Source: Caulobacterales bacterium
GTDB lineage: Bacteria; Pseudomonadota; Alphaproteobacteria; Caulobacterales; Caulobacteraceae
Length of the DNA: 59,383 nucleotides
NCBI GenBank assembly: GCA_016183935.1
Contig: JACPDR010000038.1
Coordinates: 1-59,383, forward strand
Reading direction: 5' to 3'
Every line of letters begins with the position of its first letter. Positions within the stretch are counted from its first letter, which is position 1. Both the position numbers and the translations under genes were made by a program. Under the pieces are notes generated by a model. It was not told the origin of the DNA and did no database searches. It saw only the letters and a list, made by a program, of their open reading frames with translations. Shown piece by piece: positions 48,636 through 57,787 of the stretch.

Positions 48636-50482
48636 GCCGCCGGGGCTCCGCCGCCCGCCGCGATCCACGCGTCCACCTGGTCCTCCAGCACGTCCAGCGG
48701 TACGGAGCCCGAGCCCAGCACCACCGCGTGGAAGTCCCTGAGGTCGAACCGCTCGCCCAGCGCCGCCTCGGCCCGCCGGCGCAACTCCACGATCTTCAGT
48801 TCGCCGATCTTGTAGCTGGTCGCCTGCCCCGGGCTGGTGATGTAGCGCTCCACTTCCTTGACGATGTCGCGCTCGCTCAGCAGCGAGTTCTGGCGGAAAT
48901 ATTCGATGGCCTGTTCGCGGCTCCAGCGCTTCGAATGCAGGCCCGTGTCGGTCACCAGCCGCACCGCTCGCCACAGTTCGGTCGAGAGCCTGCCGAAGTC
49001 CGAATAGGGATCCTGGTAGAAGCCCATCTCCTTGCCCAGCCGCTCGGCGTACAGGCCCCAACCTTCGGCGTAGGCGCCGTAACCGCCGAAGCGCCGGAAC
49101 GACGGCAGTCCCTGCATCTCCTGGGCGTAGGCGATCTGGAAATGGTGGCCCGGCGCGCCCTCGTGATAGCTGATGCCCTCGATCTGGGGCTTCAGCACCT
49201 GGGTCATGTCCGACAGGTTGACGTAGTAGATGCCCGGCCGCGATCCGTCCGGGGCCGGGGCGTTGTAGAAGGCGATCGAGGCCGTCGCCTCGCGCCACGG
49301 CTCCACCGCCCGCACCTCCAGCGCCGCCTCCGGCAGGTCGCTGAACCATTGCGGCGCCGCCGCCATGACCTGGGCGATGAAGGCCCGGCTGTCGCTCAGA
49401 TACTGCTCCTTCCCTTCCGGCGTGTTCGGATACTGGAAGCGCGGATCGGTCTTCAGATGCGCGAACATCTCCTGCAGCGAGCCCTCGAACCCGACCTGGT
49501 CCATGATCGCCTGCATTTCGCCGTGCAGCCGCTCGACCTCGTTCAGGCCGATCTCGTGGATCTGGTCGGCGGTCAGGTCGGTGGTGGTCGAGAGCCGCAG
49601 GCGGGCGTTGTAATAGGCCTCGCCGTCGGGCAGCCGCCACACGCCGGCGTCGCGGTCGGGCATGGCCGCCGCCTGCTGCTGAACCTCGGCCAGCGCCGCC
49701 AGCACATGCTCATAGCCGCGCTTCCATTCGCTCGTCAGGGCCGCCCGGCCGTCGGCCAGCAGGCGATCCCTGGTGGCCTGATCCGTATCCAGCGCCGCCA
49801 CCTTCTTCTGCAGGTCGGCCCAGACCGGGTTGTCGGCTCCGTCGTCGAACGGCGCGCCGGTTATGATGTTGCGGGTGTTGGCGATCGACGGCTCGAACAC
49901 GAAATTCGGCGAGATCACCCCCTTCGACGCCCGGTCGCGCAGCTCGGCGGCGATCTCGCCCATGACCCGTTCCGAGTCCCTGAGGCGCGAGACATAAGCC
50001 TCGGCGTCGCCGACGCTGTCGACGCGGTGGTTGTTGATCATGAACACCGGCAGGCCGGTGGTCGGATTGCCGTTGGCCGCGAACTGGTAGCCCCAGTCCC
50101 GCCACCGGTTCGACAGCCGCGCCTGCTCGACGCCGTATTCGAACAGCCGCCACGACATCCGGCTGTCGTCGCTGAGCGTCCGCGGGTTGAACTGGTCGTT
50201 CAGCTGCGCCAGCTGCTGCTCCATCAACGCCAGCCCGCGCTCGGCCGCGGCGTCGGTGACCTCGTCCAGCCTGTCGTAGTCGCGCTTGATGCCCAGCGCC
50301 GTCATCGTCTGCGGCGACAGGGCGATCCGCTCCTGGAAGGCCTGTTCGAAGAAGGCCGCCAGCCGCGCGTCCTCGCTCTGCGCCGGGGCCGCGGCGGCCG
50401 GTGCGTCCTGGGCGAGAACCGCGACAGGCGCGCCCGCCAGCAAGGCGACGGCGGCGACGGTGGAGACGAGCAGACGACGCAT
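48632..50482 (-). CDS. DUF885 family putative periplasmic metallopeptidase
   Basis: A 616-residue exported protein: signal peptide residues 1-25 (cleaved near VLAQD), then a full-length DUF885 domain. The zinc-like motif HEGAPGHHFQ is near residue 440, followed by FGGYGAYAEGWGLYAERLG with the distal Glu, and YITSPGQATSYKIGELKI near the end. Predicted activity is peptide hydrolysis in the periplasm. The ATG at 50482 yields the signal peptide. It is related to, but longer than, the lipoprotein at 4093-5379. Confidence 0.92.
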   Translation of the reverse strand: MRRLLVSTVAAVALLAGAPVAVLAQDAPAAAAPAQSEDARLAAFFEQAFQERIALSPQTMTALGIKRDYDRLDEVTDAAAERGLALMEQQLAQLNDQFNPRTLSDDSRMSWRLFEYGVEQARLSNRWRDWGYQFAANGNPTTGLPVFMINNHRVDSVGDAEAYVSRLRDSERVMGEIAAELRDRASKGVISPNFVFEPSIANTRNIITGAPFDDGADNPVWADLQKKVAALDTDQATRDRLLADGRAALTSEWKRGYEHVLAALAEVQQQAAAMPDRDAGVWRLPDGEAYYNARLRLSTTTDLTADQIHEIGLNEVERLHGEMQAIMDQVGFEGSLQEMFAHLKTDPRFQYPNTPEGKEQYLSDSRAFIAQVMAAAPQWFSDLPEAALEVRAVEPWREATASIAFYNAPAPDGSRPGIYYVNLSDMTQVLKPQIEGISYHEGAPGHHFQIAYAQEMQGLPSFRRFGGYGAYAEGWGLYAERLGKEMGFYQDPYSDFGRLSTELWRAVRLVTDTGLHSKRWSREQAIEYFRQNSLLSERDIVKEVERYITSPGQATSYKIGELKIVELRRRAEAALGERFDLRDFHAVVLGSGSVPLDVLEDQVDAWIAAGGGAPAA

Positions 50483-50551
50483 GGAGACCCTCCCGGATAC
50501 TGAGGGCGGGACCTTCACCGGTCCGGGGCCGGGGCGCAAGTTACGGCGCCG

Positions 50552-50863
50552 TCAGGTTTTCCGTTTGGCCGCGATCTTCGCGCTCTCGGCCTTCAGGGGC
50601 TTCGACACCGGACAGACCTCCTGAGCATAGGCGTTCAGCGTATTGGCCAGATGGTCGGGCACCAGGCTGTAGTGCACGTACTGGCCCTTCTTCTCGCTGG
50701 TCACGAGGCCCGCGTTCTCCAGCACGGTCAGATGCTGAGACACCGCCGGCTTGGAGATTTCGAACCGCGCCGCGATCTCGCCCGCCGTCATGTCGGCATG
50801 GGCGAGGTAGGCGAGAATCCTGCGCCGGACGGTGGAGGACAGGGCTTCGAACACGCGTTGCAT
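50552..50863 (-). CDS. ArsR-family transcriptional repressor
   Basis: A 103-residue winged-helix regulator: MQRVFEALSSTVRRRILAYL, HTH TAGEIAARFEISKPAVSQHL and wing EKKGQYVHYSL. It lacks the CxC metal motif of ArsR/SmtB (there is only one Cys, in VCPVSK), so it may sense something other than metal, as in the SdpR-type subgroup. The ATG at 50863 matches the family start. A divergent membrane protein gene starts 87 bases away, and a perfect 16-bp palindrome lies between. Confidence 0.9.
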   Translation of the reverse strand: MQRVFEALSSTVRRRILAYLAHADMTAGEIAARFEISKPAVSQHLTVLENAGLVTSEKKGQYVHYSLVPDHLANTLNAYAQEVCPVSKPLKAESAKIAAKRKT

Positions 50864-50893
50864 GGTGCGACATTTAAGCGATTTGCTAACCCC

Positions 50894-50922
50894 TTGCCAG
50901 CCCACCATTTCAATGATTAAGT
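50894..50922 (+). promoter_or_regulatory. Candidate promoter of the membrane protein gene at 50951
   Basis: TTGCCA (50894-50899) and TTAAGT (50917-50922) are separated by 17 bases. The -10-like hexamer lies inside the palindromic operator, which would allow direct repression. Confidence 0.4.
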
Positions 50923-50932
50923 CATGACTTAA
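50917..50932. promoter_or_regulatory. Perfect 16-bp palindrome, probable ArsR-type operator
   Basis: TTAAGTCATGACTTAA is fully self-complementary and lies 18 bases before the membrane protein ATG and 53 bases upstream of the arsR-type start. Size and AT-rich ends fit binding sites of dimeric ArsR-family repressors. A half-like ATTTAAGCGATTT occurs nearer arsR (50871-50883). Confidence 0.65.
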
Positions 50933-50950
50933 ATACCGAAGAGGTTTGCG

Positions 50951-51415
50951 ATGTGCGAAGTTGCCGGCCCGAAACCCCCGCCGCAGGATCGAGAGATTAG
51001 CCGGCGGGGTCCGCGGCCCCTCGACAATGCGCCGATGGTTCTTCTCGCGGCGGCGGCCACCGGCGCGACGGGCTGCTCACTCCAGTTCATGTTGACGACG
51101 GGCGGTCTGACCGGGGCCGGTGCGTCGCTTGGAACAGTGCTGTGGTTCGGAGCCGCGGTGTTCGTAGTCGCCTGGTTGGTCGCGGCTATCGGCTTCTTCA
51201 TCGGCCTGCTCTTCATCGGGCTTCCGGCCTGGGCGGGGCTCGACAAACTTGGCTGGATGTCGCCGGGTGCGGCCGTCGCCGCGGGGGCGGCTCTCGCAGC
51301 CTTCGTGGCCGGCCTGTTCGGCGGCCTGCCGTCGGCGGTCTTCCTGCTGCTTCCGGGCGCGGCCGCCGGATGGACGCTTCACCGGGTTGCTTACGGCCGC
51401 AAAGCCGCCGCCTAG
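50951..51415 (+). CDS. Membrane protein divergent from arsR-type gene
   Basis: A 154-residue protein with four likely membrane helices (about residues 28-50, 60-85, 100-120 and 122-140) after a polar N-terminus beginning MCEVAGPKPPP. I do not recognise a family. GAAGAGG lies 8 nt before the ATG. Its promoter region carries the perfect palindrome, so it is the most likely target of the ArsR-family repressor encoded next door. Confidence 0.75.
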   Translation: MCEVAGPKPPPQDREISRRGPRPLDNAPMVLLAAAATGATGCSLQFMLTTGGLTGAGASLGTVLWFGAAVFVVAWLVAAIGFFIGLLFIGLPAWAGLDKLGWMSPGAAVAAGAALAAFVAGLFGGLPSAVFLLLPGAAAGWTLHRVAYGRKAAA

Positions 51416-52032
51416 AATTCCCGCCAGCTGTCGCCCGGGTCGCGCTGGCCGGGTTCGATGCTTTGCTGGCCCCAGGCGACGATCATCAGCAGCTTGTGGC
51501 TGCGGAGGCGATACTCGCCGGTCATGGGCATGACGGCGCCGAGCGGGGCCCCGGTCTTCGGCTCGTAGAGGAAGCCCGAGAACTCGGCCACGCCGACCCG
51601 GTCCCGGCGGCTGTAGACCGACAGCTCGGGCATGGAGACGACGTTGAAGGTGTCGTTGATCGGGATGCGCATCTCGGGAATGCCGAACACCCGGCGCATC
51701 TGCTCCAGCGACAGGGCCCCGGCGCGCAGCTCGAGCACGGCGTCGGCCTCCTGTTTCGACGAGGCCAGGGCGTAGCCCGCCTCGGACAGCGCCCCGCGGA
51801 TCGCGCTGACGGCGTAGGGGGCGTTCTCGGCGCGGAAATAGGCGTCGTCGACATAGACCCGCGTTCCCCTCGGAACCGGCAGGATCAGGCCCTCGACGGC
51901 GCGGTCGGCGGCCCGCGCCACCAGCAGCTGTTCGGTGGCGGTGCGCGAGGGATGGGTTTCGGTGGTCGAGGCGCAGGCGCCCAGAACCAGAAGGCTCAGG
52001 AGCGCCGGCGTCGCGAGGGTCAGGGTTCTCAG
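51412..52032 (-). CDS. Lipoprotein, DUF6655-like, apparent CTG start
   Basis: The conserved part (about 170 residues, YVDDAYFRAENAPYAVSAIRG to the C-terminal SWREF) stays open 5' of the first GTG, at 51921. The extension reads LRTLTLATPALLSLLVLGAC followed by AST, a textbook lipoprotein signal with lipobox LGAC, and then TATEQLLVARAADRAV. No ATG, GTG or TTG precedes the signal in frame. The likely start is CTG at 52032, with GGGAG 8 nt upstream, 1 base after the gloA stop. The total is 206 residues. The domain resembles DUF6655, function unknown; this match is from memory. Confidence 0.7.
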   Translation of the reverse strand: MRTLTLATPALLSLLVLGACASTTETHPSRTATEQLLVARAADRAVEGLILPVPRGTRVYVDDAYFRAENAPYAVSAIRGALSEAGYALASSKQEADAVLELRAGALSLEQMRRVFGIPEMRIPINDTFNVVSMPELSVYSRRDRVGVAEFSGFLYEPKTGAPLGAVMPMTGEYRLRSHKLLMIVAWGQQSIEPGQRDPGDSWREF

Positions 52033-52033
52033 C

Positions 52034-52474
52034 TTACCAGCTCCCGGTGTTGGGCATGGACGCCCAGGGTTCGGCGGGCGGCAGCGGCGCGCCCTCCTGC
52101 AACAGTTCGATCGAAATGCCGTCCGGCGACCGGACGAAGGCCATGTTGCCGTCCCGCGGTGGCCGGTTGATGACCACGCCGCCCTCCATCAACCGGCGGC
52201 AGGCGGCGTAGATGTCATCGACCCTGTAAGCCAGATGGCCGAAATTCCGGCCGCCGTCGTAGGTCTCCGGATCCCAGTTGAAAGTCAGTTCGACCTCGGG
52301 CGAGCGCTCTCGCTCCGACCGGGCCCGGTCGGCCGGGGCGGCCAGGAAGACCAGGGTGTAGCGCCCGGTCTCGTTGTCCATGCGCCGCATCTCCTCGAGA
52401 CCCAGCAGGTCGCAATAGAAACGCAGCGAGGCGTTGAGGTCCGTCACGCGGACCATGGTGTGCAGATAGCGCAT
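52034..52474 (-). CDS. gloA: Lactoylglutathione lyase (glyoxalase I), VOC family
   Basis: A 146-residue VOC enzyme that isomerises the methylglyoxal-glutathione hemithioacetal to S-lactoylglutathione. The four metal ligands are visible: H5 ([10 protein letters not shown]), Glu in VELTFNW, His in NFGHLAYRV and Glu in ISIELLQ. Short loops suggest the nickel/cobalt type. The downstream lipoprotein gene follows immediately and is probably co-transcribed. Confidence 0.93.
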   Translation of the reverse strand: MRYLHTMVRVTDLNASLRFYCDLLGLEEMRRMDNETGRYTLVFLAAPADRARSERERSPEVELTFNWDPETYDGGRNFGHLAYRVDDIYAACRRLMEGGVVINRPPRDGNMAFVRSPDGISIELLQEGAPLPPAEPWASMPNTGSW

Positions 52475-52610
52475 GGTCGATCGGTTTGGAGGCGGGAGGC
52501 CGCCTCTATAGCGGCCGATGGCCGCGACGGCGACTCACGGCCTGTTTCGGCAGGTGCGCGGCGGTTCGCCGCCTGCTAGAGCGCAGCATCGCGCCGCCGC
52601 CGGGGATCGC

Positions 52611-53186
52611 ATGTTTCGCAAGCTTTACGACTGGGTCTTCTCGCTGGCGCGCAGCCGGCACGCTACGCCGGCGCTCGCCGTCATCTCGTTCGCCGAGAGT
52701 TCCTTCTTCCCGGTCCCGCCGGACGTGATGCTGGCGCCGATGATCCTGGCGCGGCCCGAGAAGGCCTATTTCTACGCCGGCGTCTGCACCGCCGCCTCGG
52801 TGCTGGGCGGCATCCTCGGTTACGCCATCGGCTACTATCTGACCGACCTCGGGCTGTGGCTGATGAACCTGCTCGGCCATTCCGACGGACTGGCCGAATT
52901 CCAGCACTGGTTCGACCAGTGGGGCCTGGCGGTGATCCTGATCAAGGGCCTGACCCCCGTTCCGTACAAACTGGTGACCATCGCCTCCGGCCTGGCGGCC
53001 TTCAGCTTCCCGGTCTTCGTCGCCGCCTCGGTGGTCACGCGCGGGGCGCGCTTCTTCGCCGAGGCCTGGGTGCTGCGGCGTTGGGGACCGGCCATGCTGG
53101 CGCAGGTTGAGAAACGGCTGGCGATGTGGAGCATCATCGGCATCGTGGTGCTGGTCGGCGCGATCGTGGCGGTTAAGCTTCTCTGA
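52611..53186 (+). CDS. YqaA-family (VTT/DedA-like) membrane protein
   Basis: A 191-residue inner-membrane protein of the YqaA branch of the SNARE-associated/DedA superfamily. Visible are the family motifs SFAESSFFPVPPDVMLAPM, a Gly-rich helix with GGILGYAIGYYL, and IKGLTPVPYKLVTIASG in the re-entrant region. A C-terminal membrane helix follows. Superfamily members move or flip phospholipids or undecaprenyl phosphate; the role of YqaA itself is unknown. GGGGAT lies just before the ATG at 52611. Confidence 0.92.
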   Translation: MFRKLYDWVFSLARSRHATPALAVISFAESSFFPVPPDVMLAPMILARPEKAYFYAGVCTAASVLGGILGYAIGYYLTDLGLWLMNLLGHSDGLAEFQHWFDQWGLAVILIKGLTPVPYKLVTIASGLAAFSFPVFVAASVVTRGARFFAEAWVLRRWGPAMLAQVEKRLAMWSIIGIVVLVGAIVAVKLL

Positions 53187-53238
53187 CGGGGCGAGGCGCA
53201 TCGACGGCGCGCTCGCGTCCGGCTATGAACGGCGTCCG

Positions 53239-53772
53239 ATGAGAGGCCTGTACCGACTCCTAACGCGGTGGTGGACCGCCTTCGCCCTGGCCGCCTCGCT
53301 GGCGTTGCTCGGAGCGGCGCATGCATTCGAGCGTTTCGGCGGCCTCGCGCCCTGCAACCTCTGCCTCAAGCAGCGCGAGGTCTACTGGGGCGCCGTGGTC
53401 ATCGCCCTGACCGCCACCCTCTGGCATCTGGTCAGCCGCGGCAGCCGCGGCACGCCGCGCATCGCCGCCTTCCTGCTGGCCTTGGTGTTCACGACGGGCG
53501 CGGTCACCGCCCTGTTCCACATGGGTGGGGAGAACGGCTGGTGGGAGCTTCCGGCCGCCTGTGCGGGTGGCGGAGACGTCAGTCTGGAGAGCCTCGCGGC
53601 CCTGGCGTTGGGCACCGCTCCGGTCCAGGCCCCGGTCTTCTGCGACGCGGTGACGTGGCGCTTCCTCGGCCTGTCCATGGCAGGATGGAACGTGCTGATC
53701 TCGGCCGCGCTTGCGGTGTTCAGCCTGTTCGCCGCCAAGAGGCCCAAGGATGCCCGTGCCCCCCGCCCCTGA
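53239..53772 (+). CDS. dsbB: Disulfide bond formation protein B
   Basis: A 177-residue inner-membrane protein that reoxidises DsbA and passes electrons to quinone. Four membrane helices can be seen. The first periplasmic Cys pair is in APCNLCLKQRE (CxxC), and the second pair is formed by the Cys in PAACAGG and PVFCDAV. The usual Arg after the CxxC is present (KQR). Its last 23 bases overlap coq7, so a disulfide-oxidase gene is coupled to a quinone-synthesis gene. Confidence 0.92.
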   Translation: MRGLYRLLTRWWTAFALAASLALLGAAHAFERFGGLAPCNLCLKQREVYWGAVVIALTATLWHLVSRGSRGTPRIAAFLLALVFTTGAVTALFHMGGENGWWELPAACAGGGDVSLESLAALALGTAPVQAPVFCDAVTWRFLGLSMAGWNVLISAALAVFSLFAAKRPKDARAPRP

Positions 53773-54340
53773 GTCCGCCGCCCGGCCTACGCCCCTGCCG
53801 CGTCCGGGCCGGGGCGCGAGCCGCCGCCGCCGCGCCGAGATCCTGCGTGTCGATCACGCCGGGGAGTATGCGGCCGTCCACATCTACCGGGCCCAGAAGG
53901 CCGTCTTCGAGGGCTGCGCCGGCAAGGAGGCCATCGCCTCGGACATGGGTGAGATGCAGGGGCAGGAGGCGGTGCACCTCGCCCGCTTCGACGCCCTTCT
54001 GAATGCTGAGCGGGTGCGGCCCACGGTCATGACCCCGGTGTGGCGACTGGCCGCCCTCGGCCTCGGGGCCGGCACCGCCCTGCTCGGCGAGAAGGCCGCC
54101 CACGCCTGCACCGAGGCGGTCGAGAGCGTGATCGAGGAACACTACGCCGACCAGATCGCCGAACTGCAGGACCGCGACCCGGCCCTCGCCGCCGAACTGA
54201 CCAGGTTCCGAGACGAGGAGCTGGCCCACCACGACCACGCGGTCGAGCGTGGCAGCCGCGACGCCCCCGGCTACGGCCTGCTGAGCGCGGTGATCAAGGC
54301 CGGCTGCCGCGCCGCCATAAAGATCAGCGAACGGGTCTGA
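53750..54340 (+). CDS. coq7: Demethoxyubiquinone hydroxylase
   Basis: A 196-residue di-iron monooxygenase that makes the last ring hydroxylation of ubiquinone. All ligands are visible: Glu in DHAGEYAAVHIYRAQ, the ExxH in EMQGQEAVHLARF, Glu in ESVIEEHYADQ and the second ExxH in RDEELAHHDHAVE. An N-terminal Pro/Arg-rich extension of about 35 residues precedes the core. The ATG at 53750 lies within the end of dsbB. Confidence 0.95.
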   Translation: MPVPPAPESAARPTPLPRPGRGASRRRRAEILRVDHAGEYAAVHIYRAQKAVFEGCAGKEAIASDMGEMQGQEAVHLARFDALLNAERVRPTVMTPVWRLAALGLGAGTALLGEKAAHACTEAVESVIEEHYADQIAELQDRDPALAAELTRFRDEELAHHDHAVERGSRDAPGYGLLSAVIKAGCRAAIKISERV

Positions 54341-55301
54341 CGTCGAACGCCAGCAGCAGGGTCCGCTGTCGCGTGTTCCCATTGTCGTCCGACAGGATGT
54401 AGAGCCGCACCCCGTCGCCGTGGCGCACGGCCGCGATCCCCTCGAAATTATCGACCGTCGAGGGCAGGCTGAGCTCGACCAGAACCGGCCCCGGCGTCCC
54501 GTCCGCCGCCATCCGCCGGATACGCCCCCGCACGTCGACCGGCGGGCGGAAGCGCCGCTCGATCACCCAGAAACCGTGGCCGCTGGGGTCGCGGTCCATG
54601 CCGGTGATGCGGTAGTCGCTGTCGGGGATCGGCTCGGTCAGCGGCGCTGTCACGACCCGGCAACCCCGCGCCGCGCAGTCCCAGACTCCGCCGGACTCGC
54701 CCGCGATCCGCCAGCCGCCGGGCGCGGCGGAGACGCCCTCCATGCCGTCATTCAGCGGAAACTCCACATCGGGGGAGGTCAACGGGGCTGGACGAACAGC
54801 CAGGGCTTCCAACGAACCGTAGGACCACAGCCGATGCCGGCGCTCGAAGGAGACGGCGAGGCCGCCGTCGGAGTCCAGGAACAGACCCTCGGCGTCGCCG
54901 TCCGCCTTGTCGGCGATGGGCGATCCGTCCGGCAGGGTCAGCCGCCGCCAGCGCAGCGAGTCCATGCCCGCGAGCCGGCCGGCGGCGTCGAGGCGCAATC
55001 TTCCGCGCACCAGATCGCCGGCGTCGCTCACCGAAACGAAGTCGTGCTCGTCGACCAGTTTCAGGTCCGACAGGCTGTGCAGCGGCGAACCCGGATCCAG
55101 CACCAGTTCGACCCCGCCCGCGAACTGCACCCCTTCGTCCAGGGCCGCGCCGCCCGGAATGCCCAGGCCGATCGGCCGCACCTCGGCTTCGGCGGCCGTC
55201 CATCCTGCATGGCCGCCGGTCCAGACCGGCGCCGGGACGGACGTGGCGCAGGCGGACAGCGCCAACGCCGCCGCGGCCGCCGCCAGAGCCGAAAATCTCA
55301 C
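54324..55301 (-). CDS. Esterase-like activity of phytase family lipoprotein
   Basis: A 325-residue lipoprotein: signal with lipobox LSAC (Cys about 18). A beta-propeller-like domain of the phytase-esterase family follows, with conserved [51 protein letters not shown] and [13 protein letters not shown]. The start is GTG, overlapping the cobT stop by 4 bases (GTGA). The 3' end overlaps coq7 by 17 bases, tail to tail. The substrate is unknown. Confidence 0.87.
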   Translation of the reverse strand: MRFSALAAAAAALALSACATSVPAPVWTGGHAGWTAAEAEVRPIGLGIPGGAALDEGVQFAGGVELVLDPGSPLHSLSDLKLVDEHDFVSVSDAGDLVRGRLRLDAAGRLAGMDSLRWRRLTLPDGSPIADKADGDAEGLFLDSDGGLAVSFERRHRLWSYGSLEALAVRPAPLTSPDVEFPLNDGMEGVSAAPGGWRIAGESGGVWDCAARGCRVVTAPLTEPIPDSDYRITGMDRDPSGHGFWVIERRFRPPVDVRGRIRRMAADGTPGPVLVELSLPSTVDNFEGIAAVRHGDGVRLYILSDDNGNTRQRTLLLAFDVRPVR

Positions 55302-57169
55302 GCCGCCCTCCGCCGCCGCTTCGGCGCCGCCTTGGGCTCGCTGTCGAACAGTTCCGCCAGCTTCTCGATCATCACCCCGCCCAGCTGCTCGACGTCGACG
55401 ATGGTCACCGCCCGGCGGTACCAGCGGGTCACGTCGTGGCCGATGCCGATGGCGATCAGCTCGACCGGCGAGCGGGTCTCGATTTCGGCGATGACCTGCC
55501 GCAGGTGCTTGTCCAGATACAGGGCGGCGTTGGCCGACTGGGTCGAGTCGTCGACCGGCGATCCGTCCGAGATGACCATCAGGATCTGCCGCGCCTCGGG
55601 CCGGGCCAGCAGGCGCTCGTGGGCCCAGGTCAGGGCCTCGCCGTCGATGTTCTCCTTCAGCAGCCCCTCGCGCATCATCAGGCCGAGGTTCTTCTTCGCC
55701 CGCCGCCACGGCGCGTCGGCCGACTTGTAGATGATGTGCCTGAGGTCGTTCAGCCGCCCCGGGTTGCCCGGCTTGCCGGCGCTGATCCACGCCTCACGCG
55801 CCTGTCCGCCCTTCCACGCCCGGGTGGTGAAGCCGAGGATCTCGACCTTGACCCCGCATCGCTCCAGCGTCCGCGCCAGGATGTCGGCGCACACCGCCGC
55901 GACCATGATCGGCCGCCCGCGCATCGAGCCGGAATTGTCCAGCAGCAGGGTCACCACCGTGTCGCGGAACGGGCTGTCGCTTTCGGCCTTGAAGCTCAGC
56001 GGCGAAGTCGGGTCGGTGATGATCCGGGTCAGCCGGGCGGTGTCCAGCACCCCCTCCTCGAGGTCGAAGGCCCAGCTGCGGTTCTGCTGCGCCATCAGCC
56101 GCCGCTGCAGCTTGTTGGCCAGCCGCGCCACCACCGACGACAGCGCCGTCAGCTGCTGGTCCAGCAACGACCTCAGCCGCTCCAGCTCGTTCGGGTCGCA
56201 CAGGTCGGCGGCGTCGATGATCTCGTCGTGGGCCGTGGTGAAGACGCGGTAGGCGTCGATGGCCCGGCCGTCGTCGCCGATCTCCTGCCGGTTGGGCAGG
56301 GCGCCTTCGTTGATCTCGGGACCCTCGTCCGAGGCGTCGCCGTCCGCGTCGGCGGGGGCGCCGTCGGGACGGGCGTCGCGCTCTTCGCCTGACGTCTGGT
56401 CGTCGGTCGAGCCGTCCATCGACTGGCCTTCGCCGCCGCCGGCGTCCTCCTCCTCGTCCTGATCGTCGGCGGCCTCGGACTCCTGCGGCTCCGGCTGTTC
56501 GTCCCCCTGGTCGTCGGAGGCGTCGTCGCCGCGGCCATCGCCCGGGTCGAGGTCCAGCGCCCGCAGCACCTCCTTGAGCCGCACCGCGAAAGCGTTCTGG
56601 TCATCGGCCACTTCGACGAGAGCATCAATTTTCGCGCCGGCCTTCGACTCCAGTTCGTTCCGGACCAGATCGAGCAGGGTCCCGGCGCCGTCCGGCGCTC
56701 GCTGCCCTGTCAGCCGCTCGCGCACCAGCAGGGCGACCGCCTCGGCCGCCGGGACCCGATCCGCCTCGGTGACCCGAAGCGCGCCGGTCTTCTCCAGCCG
56801 GGTCAATAGAGCAGCACTCAGATTGGCCCGCACCCCGGCCAGCGACTGCGACCCGACAGCCTCGACCCGCGCCTGCTCGACGGCCTCGAACACATCGGCG
56901 GCTTGCGTATCCACCGGTCGCAGCCGGGCGTGGAGGGTCTCGTCGTGATTGGCCAGCCGCAGCGCCAGCCGGTCGGCCTGTCCGCGCAGGGTGGCGCTCT
57001 CGGGCCCGGCCGGATCGCGCGGCGGATGCGGCAGGGTCAGGACGCCGTCGGCCAGCCGGGGTCCGTCCGAGCCGAACAGCACCTCCAGCTCCGATTGTTC
57101 CGCCAGGGCGCGCGCGGCGTGGGCCAGCGCGCGCTTGAAGATTTCGGCGGGGGTCTCTGCGGAGGCCAT
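55298..57169 (-). CDS. cobT: Cobaltochelatase subunit CobT
   Basis: A 623-residue subunit of the aerobic cobaltochelatase, which inserts Co2+ into hydrogenobyrinate a,c-diamide. An N-terminal helical domain is followed by a long, highly acidic Asp/Glu/Gln linker (about residues 215-285). A von Willebrand A domain follows with the MIDAS motif DNSGSMRG near residue 410 and the family segment [21 protein letters not shown]. The AAA+ partner cobS usually lies adjacent but is not seen in the window. The operon continues with the phytase-like gene. Confidence 0.95.
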   Translation of the reverse strand: MASAETPAEIFKRALAHAARALAEQSELEVLFGSDGPRLADGVLTLPHPPRDPAGPESATLRGQADRLALRLANHDETLHARLRPVDTQAADVFEAVEQARVEAVGSQSLAGVRANLSAALLTRLEKTGALRVTEADRVPAAEAVALLVRERLTGQRAPDGAGTLLDLVRNELESKAGAKIDALVEVADDQNAFAVRLKEVLRALDLDPGDGRGDDASDDQGDEQPEPQESEAADDQDEEEDAGGGEGQSMDGSTDDQTSGEERDARPDGAPADADGDASDEGPEINEGALPNRQEIGDDGRAIDAYRVFTTAHDEIIDAADLCDPNELERLRSLLDQQLTALSSVVARLANKLQRRLMAQQNRSWAFDLEEGVLDTARLTRIITDPTSPLSFKAESDSPFRDTVVTLLLDNSGSMRGRPIMVAAVCADILARTLERCGVKVEILGFTTRAWKGGQAREAWISAGKPGNPGRLNDLRHIIYKSADAPWRRAKKNLGLMMREGLLKENIDGEALTWAHERLLARPEARQILMVISDGSPVDDSTQSANAALYLDKHLRQVIAEIETRSPVELIAIGIGHDVTRWYRRAVTIVDVEQLGGVMIEKLAELFDSEPKAAPKRRRRAA

Positions 57170-57221
57170 GGCGTCCGGTTAGCCTTTCCGCCGCCCGCTG
57201 GAAAGCGGGGCGGCGCCCGGT

Positions 57222-57461
57222 TCAGTGCGCTTCGGGCGGCCGCGCGGCGGGGCTGAAATATTCGCTCTCGGGCCTGGGATGGGCCGACAGGGCGAAGCGG
57301 CGATCACAGTAGGCGCATTCGACGAAGTCGTCCTCGCCCATATCCATATAGACCAGGGGATGGCCGAGGGCTCCACCGCCGCCGTCGCAGGCCACGCGCT
57401 TGGTCGAAACCACGATTTCTTCCGGCGGCGGGATGATCGCATCGGGATGGCGGGGCGGCAT
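57222..57461 (-). CDS. Zinc-finger protein similar to NDUFS6
   Basis: A 79-residue protein with the CHCC zinc site of the NDUFS6 family: the Cys in RVACDGG, the His in LGHPLVYMDM and the two Cys in FVECAYCDRRF, followed by FAL. Alphaproteobacterial and mitochondrial members are accessory subunits or assembly factors of respiratory complex I. No nuo genes are nearby. The ATG at 57461 is the only plausible start. Confidence 0.9.
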   Translation of the reverse strand: MPPRHPDAIIPPPEEIVVSTKRVACDGGGGALGHPLVYMDMGEDDFVECAYCDRRFALSAHPRPESEYFSPAARPPEAH

Positions 57462-57522
57462 GATCGACCTTTGGAACGGGGAGGGCGCGTCGGCGACTCC
57501 CTAGGCGGAGAGGCGCCGGGCG

Positions 57523-57777
57523 TCAAACCTCGCGCGACTTGCGCCTGAACATACGGTCGAACAGGGCCTTGCGCCGCTTGAACAGGGTCCAGCCGAGGCA
57601 GCCGGCGGCGACCCACAGGCCGATCTCCCCGATCACCGCCGCCGGCCCGCCGTAGATCAGCAACTCGCGCGTATCGACATGGCCCATCCGGTTCAGGACG
57701 AAGATCGCCGTGAAGGCGCCATAGCCGAGGATGCAGAAGCCGAAGGCGGTCCAGCCGATCAGTCGGGCGTGGGGCAT
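57523..57777 (-). CDS. Small two-helix membrane protein
   Basis: An 84-residue protein with two membrane helices (about residues 7-28 and 42-66) and a strongly basic tail (FKRRKALFDRMFRRKSREV). I do not recognise a family. The 80 bases upstream of its start contain three similar 18-bp dyads, so expression is probably tightly controlled by a repressor encoded elsewhere. Confidence 0.7.
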   Translation of the reverse strand: MPHARLIGWTAFGFCILGYGAFTAIFVLNRMGHVDTRELLIYGGPAAVIGEIGLWVAAGCLGWTLFKRRKALFDRMFRRKSREV

Positions 57778-57787
57778 CAGGGTTCTC

